From assembly GCF_049898325.1 (NCBI RefSeq), contig NZ_JAFCXL010000015.1:1-64000 (forward strand): a stretch of 64,000 nucleotides of DNA, read 5' to 3'. How positions within the stretch are numbered: position 1 is the stretch's first letter; every line of letters begins with the position of its first letter. A program made the translations under genes and the position numbers. The notes under the pieces are model-generated. The model saw nothing but the letters and a program-made list of their open reading frames with translations. It searched no databases and was not told the origin of the DNA. The stretch comes from JAFCUW01 sp049898325. GTDB taxonomy: Bacteria; Pseudomonadota; Gammaproteobacteria; Burkholderiales; Burkholderiaceae_D. This document shows, piece by piece, positions 59,975-64,000 of this stretch.

Positions 59975-61021
59975 ATGAAAAAATCACTTTTGGCAGTGGC
60001 ACTTCTGGGCGCATTCGCCGGTGTTGCACAAGCACAAACCGCAGTTCAGATCTACGGCACCGTCGATGCAGGCGTCACCAAGCGTAGCGACCAGACCCTG
60101 GCCATCGGCAAACGTGCCAACAACACCCTGGGCTTCAAAGGTACCGAAGACCTGGGCAATGGCCTGAAAGCCCTGTTCCAACTGGAGATTCGTTACGAGC
60201 CGGACACCGGCACGATCGAACAAGGCGCCGGTGGCGTTCAGCGCCCCCTGTTCCAGGGCCAGAGCCGCGTTGGCCTGCAAGGCGACTTCGGTATGATCCG
60301 TCTGGGCCGTGGCCTGACCGCATTCCAGGAGTCGAGCACCGCCTTCGAACCATGGCACGGTCTGCCAACCCCGGCCGGTTTCCAAACCGACCTGCAAGTG
60401 GCTGGCTACACCTCGGACCCACTGGGTTACACCGGCAACTCGACCAACCGTTTCTCGAACGCCGTGTTCTACAACTCGCCTGAGTTCATGGGCTTCCAGG
60501 TCAACACCACCATCGGCATGAAAGAAGCCCTGGGCGGTCCTTACGTCGGTCGCGGTACCACCGCTGCACCTCAGTACGCCGCTGGCAAAGAAGCGTCGAC
60601 CCTGCCATTCTCGGTGTCCGGTACCTACAAAAATGGTCCTGCCGCCCTGATGCTGGCCGCCGAGCGCAACGCCGTCGAAAGCCGCCTGATGTCGATCGCC
60701 GGTTCGGTGATGGCCTCGAACGAACTGAAACTGATGGCGTCGTACCAGCGTCAGAACCAGAGCAACACCGTGAACGCCAACCCGATCACCAAAGCATGGA
60801 TCCTGGGCGCGAACTACACCATGGGCCCAGGCAAGATCCTGGCCGGTTATGGCCAGAAGTCGCCAGACGGCGTCGCCAAGACCAAGCAAGCATCGCTGGG
60901 CTATGAGTACAGCCTGTCGAAGCGTACCTACCTGTACGCAGATGCTTCGAAGAAAAAAGGCGGCGTTCAAGTGCCTAGCACCATCAACACCTACTCGCTG
61001 GGTGTGAACCACGCTTTCTAA
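59975..61021 (+). CDS. Gram-negative porin, first copy
   Basis: A 348-residue outer-membrane trimeric porin of the betaproteobacterial type: signal peptide MKKSLLAVALLGAFAGVAQA, then AQTAVQIYGTVDAGVTKRSD, RVGLQGDFGMIRLGRG, and C-terminal ...YSLGVNHAF ending in Phe. Codon use (many GGT, CGT and AAA) is that of a highly expressed gene and differs from its GC3-rich neighbours. The gene has its own terminator at 61060-61093. Confidence 0.95.
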   Translation: MKKSLLAVALLGAFAGVAQAQTAVQIYGTVDAGVTKRSDQTLAIGKRANNTLGFKGTEDLGNGLKALFQLEIRYEPDTGTIEQGAGGVQRPLFQGQSRVGLQGDFGMIRLGRGLTAFQESSTAFEPWHGLPTPAGFQTDLQVAGYTSDPLGYTGNSTNRFSNAVFYNSPEFMGFQVNTTIGMKEALGGPYVGRGTTAAPQYAAGKEASTLPFSVSGTYKNGPAALMLAAERNAVESRLMSIAGSVMASNELKLMASYQRQNQSNTVNANPITKAWILGANYTMGPGKILAGYGQKSPDGVAKTKQASLGYEYSLSKRTYLYADASKKKGGVQVPSTINTYSLGVNHAF

Positions 61022-61059
61022 TGTGACGCGCGGGTGACCGCGCAGCACGGCGAAGCGAC

Positions 61060-61093
61060 AAGGCGGAGATGAGCAATCATCTCCGCCTTTTTT
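61060..61093 (+). terminator. Terminator after the first porin
   Basis: The 12-bp stem AGGCGGAGATGA/TCATCTCCGCCT with loop GCAA is followed by TTTTTT, 39 bases after the stop. Confidence 0.9.
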
Positions 61094-61256
61094 CATTGGG
61101 CGCAATGCTGCACTGCACCGTGTATGTTTTACGCAACCAAGGATGCTCCACTGAATTTGCCGTCTGTACAGGCTTGTGGAACGATGGCATATTGATCTCA
61201 TACGAATTAGTACGCACGTTCGTTTTATAAAAAATAGACCTATCCTTGGAGACGTA

Positions 61257-62606
61257 ATGAAAACAAAGTTCCTCGCTGTCCTCGTTGCAAGCTGCTTCGC
61301 CGTTCCGGCGATGGCCCAGTCCAATGTCTCGATCTACGGGGTGGCAGATGCCGGCCTGATGAAGCAAAGCGGCCAGACCCTGCGCGTGGTCAGCGGCATC
61401 GCCGACGGTTCGCGCCTCGGTTTCAAGGGCAGCGAAGATCTGGGCGGTGGCATGCGCGCCATTTTCAACCTGGAAGCGCGCGTCGAACTCGACACCGGCA
61501 GCCAGAAGCCCACCCTGCTGTCGGACGAGCAGGGCCTGTACCTGACGCGCGGCATGGGTCCCGGCTTCACCACCGTGCTGGCCCCGCTGGGCGCGACCAA
61601 TTCGAACGCCCTCTCGGGCGCCCTGCTGCAGCAGATCCGCGGCGGCCTGCAAGTGAAAAACGCGCCGGCCGTCAATCCGGAAGGCGCACTGTTCGACCGT
61701 ACCGCCTACGTTGGCCTGGTGACCCCGGGCGGCGCCGTCATGCTCGGCCGCATGTACACCCCGGGCTATGAAGTGTTCGCCGCCGCCGATGCCTTCGAAA
61801 GTGGCACCGCCGGCACCTGGGGCGGCATCACCGGCGGCACCGCCGGCTTCACCAACCTGGGCGCCGACATCCGCTCGTCGAAATCGATCCAGTACCGCAT
61901 CGCCACCCCGGCCGGCTTCGGCGGCTCGCTGATGTACGGCGCCAAGGGTTCCGGCTACCTGAACCGCTACAACAAGTTTCTCGGTATTGCCGCCACCTAC
62001 AAGGCGAACGGCTTCGACGTCGGCGCCGCCCACAACCGCAGCTACGATCAAGGCGACAACGTCAGCCTGGTCACCAGCACCATCGGCGGCTCGTACACGA
62101 TGGGCGACTTCAAGTTCTTCGCCGGCTACCATGACCAGCGCAACCGCCACTCGGTGCTGATGGCCGACTACACGGCAGCCTACACGACGGCCATCGCGCC
62201 GGGTGTGGCGGCCCAGTTGACCGCGGCCGGCTTGCCGGCACCGAACGTGGCTGCGCTCGGTGCGGGTCTGCGCACCGTGTTCCTCAACAATATCGCCGTG
62301 AATTCGCAAGTCGATGCCGCCAGCTACCAGCTCGGTCTGCATTACCGCGTGGGCGCCGGTCGCATCATGGCCTCACTGGCGCACCAGAACGACCGCACGG
62401 CATCCGACAGCGATGCCAACCTGGCGGCCATCGGCTACGACTACAACTTGTCCAAGCGCACCGACGTCTACGTCGTCTACGCCCACATCAAGAACAACAA
62501 CGAGGGCCAGTACATCCCGGGTGCGGCCGGTTCGCCGGGCGGCTTTACCAAGACCCCGGGCGAGAGCACCCAGGCCTACCAGATCGGCGTGCGTCACCGC
62601 TTCTGA
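61257..62606 (+). CDS. Gram-negative porin, second copy
   Basis: A 449-residue porin: signal peptide MKTKFLAVLVASCFAVPAMA, then AQSNVSIYGVADAGLMKQSGQ, DGSRLGFKGSEDLGGGMRAIF, and C-terminal ...YQIGVRHRF. It is about 100 residues longer than the first copy, with extra loops (about residues 75-140 and 300-350) and GC-rich codon use. GGAG lies 6 bases before ATG. The two are related but not recent duplicates. Confidence 0.94.
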   Translation: MKTKFLAVLVASCFAVPAMAQSNVSIYGVADAGLMKQSGQTLRVVSGIADGSRLGFKGSEDLGGGMRAIFNLEARVELDTGSQKPTLLSDEQGLYLTRGMGPGFTTVLAPLGATNSNALSGALLQQIRGGLQVKNAPAVNPEGALFDRTAYVGLVTPGGAVMLGRMYTPGYEVFAAADAFESGTAGTWGGITGGTAGFTNLGADIRSSKSIQYRIATPAGFGGSLMYGAKGSGYLNRYNKFLGIAATYKANGFDVGAAHNRSYDQGDNVSLVTSTIGGSYTMGDFKFFAGYHDQRNRHSVLMADYTAAYTTAIAPGVAAQLTAAGLPAPNVAALGAGLRTVFLNNIAVNSQVDAASYQLGLHYRVGAGRIMASLAHQNDRTASDSDANLAAIGYDYNLSKRTDVYVVYAHIKNNNEGQYIPGAAGSPGGFTKTPGESTQAYQIGVRHRF

Positions 62607-62628
62607 TTTTTTCCTCCCGAAAAAAGCC

Positions 62629-62653
62629 AAGACGCCTTCGGGCGTCTTTTTTT
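62629..62653 (+). terminator. Terminator after the second porin
   Basis: The stem GACGCC/GGCGTC with the stable loop TTCG (62631-62646) is followed by T7. Confidence 0.88.
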
Positions 62654-62706
62654 ATGCCCCCCGTCGGGTAAAATTGCGCACGAACCACATTCACCAAAGA
62701 AATCCC

Positions 62707-63369
62707 ATGATCGACGCCATCGACCCCGCCGCACTTGCCCAGTACCTGGTCGACCATCCGCAGTTTTTCGAACAGCAGGCCGGCCTGCTGGGCAAGGTCA
62801 AGCTGTCGAGCCCGCTGACGGGCAAGACCGTGTCGCTGCAGGAACGGCAAATGGAAGTGATGCGCGACAAGTACAAGGCGCTCGAGCTGCAAATGGCCGA
62901 TCTGATCCGCCTGGCCCAGGAAAACGCCGCCATCGCCAACAAGTTTCATGGCTGGACCCAGGCCCTGCTCAAGGCCCAGCACGGCGCCGACATGCCGCGC
63001 GCCCTCATCGATGGCCTGTGCAACCAGTTCAGCGTACCGCAAGCGACCTTGCGCCTGTGGAACCTGGCGCCCGGCCACGGCACCGAGTGGTACGCCCGCG
63101 GCATTTCGGACGATGCCCGCCTCTTCGCCAATAGCTTGCTGGCCCCTTACTGCGGCAGCAACCACGACTTCGAAGCGGTGCGCTGGCTCGATGACGCCGG
63201 CAGCGTGGCCTCCACCGTGATCTTGCCGCTGCGCAGCGGCGGCACCGCCTTCGGCCTGCTGATCCTGGGCTCGCCCGATCCGCAGCGCTTCCGCGCCGAC
63301 ATGGCCACCGATTTCCTGATCCACATCGGCGAGACGGCCAGCGCCGCGCTGGCCGCCCTGCGCGCCTGA
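62707..63369 (+). CDS. DUF484 family protein
   Basis: A 220-residue protein with the DUF484 pattern: N-terminal YLVDHPQFFEQQAGLL, a short coiled-coil-like segment (VSLQERQMEVMRDKYKALELQMADLI) and a C-terminal GAF-like region. It directly precedes xerC (1 base), a conserved order in many proteobacteria. Function not established. Confidence 0.9.
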   Translation: MIDAIDPAALAQYLVDHPQFFEQQAGLLGKVKLSSPLTGKTVSLQERQMEVMRDKYKALELQMADLIRLAQENAAIANKFHGWTQALLKAQHGADMPRALIDGLCNQFSVPQATLRLWNLAPGHGTEWYARGISDDARLFANSLLAPYCGSNHDFEAVRWLDDAGSVASTVILPLRSGGTAFGLLILGSPDPQRFRADMATDFLIHIGETASAALAALRA

Positions 63370-63370
63370 G

Positions 63371-64000
63371 ATGACGGCGCCGGCGCCCTTGCCGCCGGCG
63401 TCGGCGGCGCAGCTCGAAGCCTGGCTGGACCAACTGCGCACCCAGCGCAAGATGTCGCCGCTGACGGTGGCCGCCTACGGCCGTGACGTGCGCGAACTGG
63501 GCCGGCTGGCCGGCGCCGCCGACTGGGCCGCCATCAGCCACAACGATATCCGCCGCCTGACCGCCGGCCTGCACGGCGGCGGCCTGGGCCCCCGCTCGAT
63601 CGCCCGCAAGCTCTCGAGCTGGCGCCGCTTCTATGCCTGGCTGTCCACGCAAGTGACGCTGGCGGCCAATCCCGTCGACGGCGTGCGTGCCCCGCGCGCG
63701 CCCAAGACCCTGCCCAAAGCCCTGTCGGTCGATGCCGCCGTGCACCTGGTGAGCAGCGTGGCGCCCCAGCGCGCCGCCGAACCTGACGAACTGTGCAACC
63801 GCGCCATGTTCGAGCTGATGTATTCGAGCGGCTTGCGGGTGTCGGAACTGGCCGGCCTGGACCTGGCCTACGCGCGCGCACCCGGCGCGCCCGGCCCGCT
63901 GGGCTGGCTCGACCGGGCCGCCGGCGAAGTGGTGGTGACGGGCAAGGGCAACAAGATGCGGCGCGTGCCCGTGGGCAGCCACGCCCTGGCCGCCATCGAC
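63371..64000 (+). CDS. xerC: Site-specific tyrosine recombinase XerC, partial
   Basis: The first 210 codons of a tyrosine recombinase that runs off the right edge. The N-terminal SAM-like core-binding domain is seen (LEAWLDQLRTQRKMSPLTVAAYGRDVRELG, RSIARKLSSWRRFYAWLS), then the start of the catalytic domain with its first Arg (SSGLRVSELAGL). XerC resolves chromosome dimers at dif together with XerD. Position after DUF484 favours XerC over XerD. Confidence 0.92.
   Translation, partial: MTAPAPLPPASAAQLEAWLDQLRTQRKMSPLTVAAYGRDVRELGRLAGAADWAAISHNDIRRLTAGLHGGGLGPRSIARKLSSWRRFYAWLSTQVTLAANPVDGVRAPRAPKTLPKALSVDAAVHLVSSVAPQRAAEPDELCNRAMFELMYSSGLRVSELAGLDLAYARAPGAPGPLGWLDRAAGEVVVTGKGNKMRRVPVGSHALAAID

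Overview
The window is one contiguous, GC-rich chromosomal segment of a betaproteobacterium. Gene content and protein sequence suggest Oxalobacteraceae (Massilia / Janthinobacterium / Duganella type). The evidence is the Tyr-Gly-Thr-tuf-Trp-secE-nusG-rplKAJL-rpoBC order, the ahcY / holin-family / metF cluster behind an SAH riboswitch, the two classical betaproteobacterial porins and many c-di-GMP-type signalling proteins. The genus is an inference; no rRNA gene is present.

Layout. 1-1502: two directly abutting copies of one IS1595-type insertion sequence (the first cut by the window edge), separated by the 8-bp target duplication ATAAAAAA and sitting in the T-tract of a terminator. 1691-2569: secreted delta-class carbonic anhydrase. 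3000-17128 (minus): the information-processing superoperon, read from a consensus sigma-70 promoter at 17100-17128 through tRNA-Tyr, -Gly, -Thr, tuf, tRNA-Trp, secE, nusG, rplK, rplA, rplJ, rplL, rpoB and rpoC. 17301-22275 (minus): three signalling proteins in a row (REC-HD-GYP, REC-TPR, HDOD-GAF). 22390-26687: J-domain membrane protein and MidA-type methyltransferase on one strand, pteridine reductase-like SDR, folB and ttcA on the other. 26692-33134: cytochrome P450, AraC regulator, Bcr/CflA transporter, M14 carboxypeptidase, MAPEG and SnoaL-like proteins. 33185-38540: aromatic amino acid catabolism (fused indolepyruvate ferredoxin oxidoreductase, hppD) with a divergent Lrp/AsnC regulator. 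38549-46736: GNAT, diguanylate cyclase, cca, GST-like, NDUFA9-like, lytic transglycosylase and 5-formyl-THF cyclo-ligase.

46779-51165 holds the most unusual part: a translationally coupled set encoding an ECF sigma factor, a membrane anti-sigma factor with a periplasmic domain that looks like a subtilase propeptide, a secreted S8 protease that appears to lack the usual oxyanion-hole Asn, and a TorF-like outer-membrane protein. A secreted protein of unknown function follows. The sigma gene and the secreted-protein gene are each preceded by the same promoter-like sequence, TTGAACCTTTT-N10-CGGTAT, with identical spacing, which suggests one small regulon.

51164-57069: a methyltransferase, then methionine-cycle genes: metF, a holin-family membrane protein and ahcY under an SAH riboswitch, and metK, whose leader has a SAM-II-like pseudoknot candidate. 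57146-63369: two lauroyl-type acyltransferases, dapF, two porins and a DUF484 protein, then xerC running off the right edge. Long open frames opposite rpoC, rpoB, iorAB and other genes are shadows caused by high GC at codon third positions.
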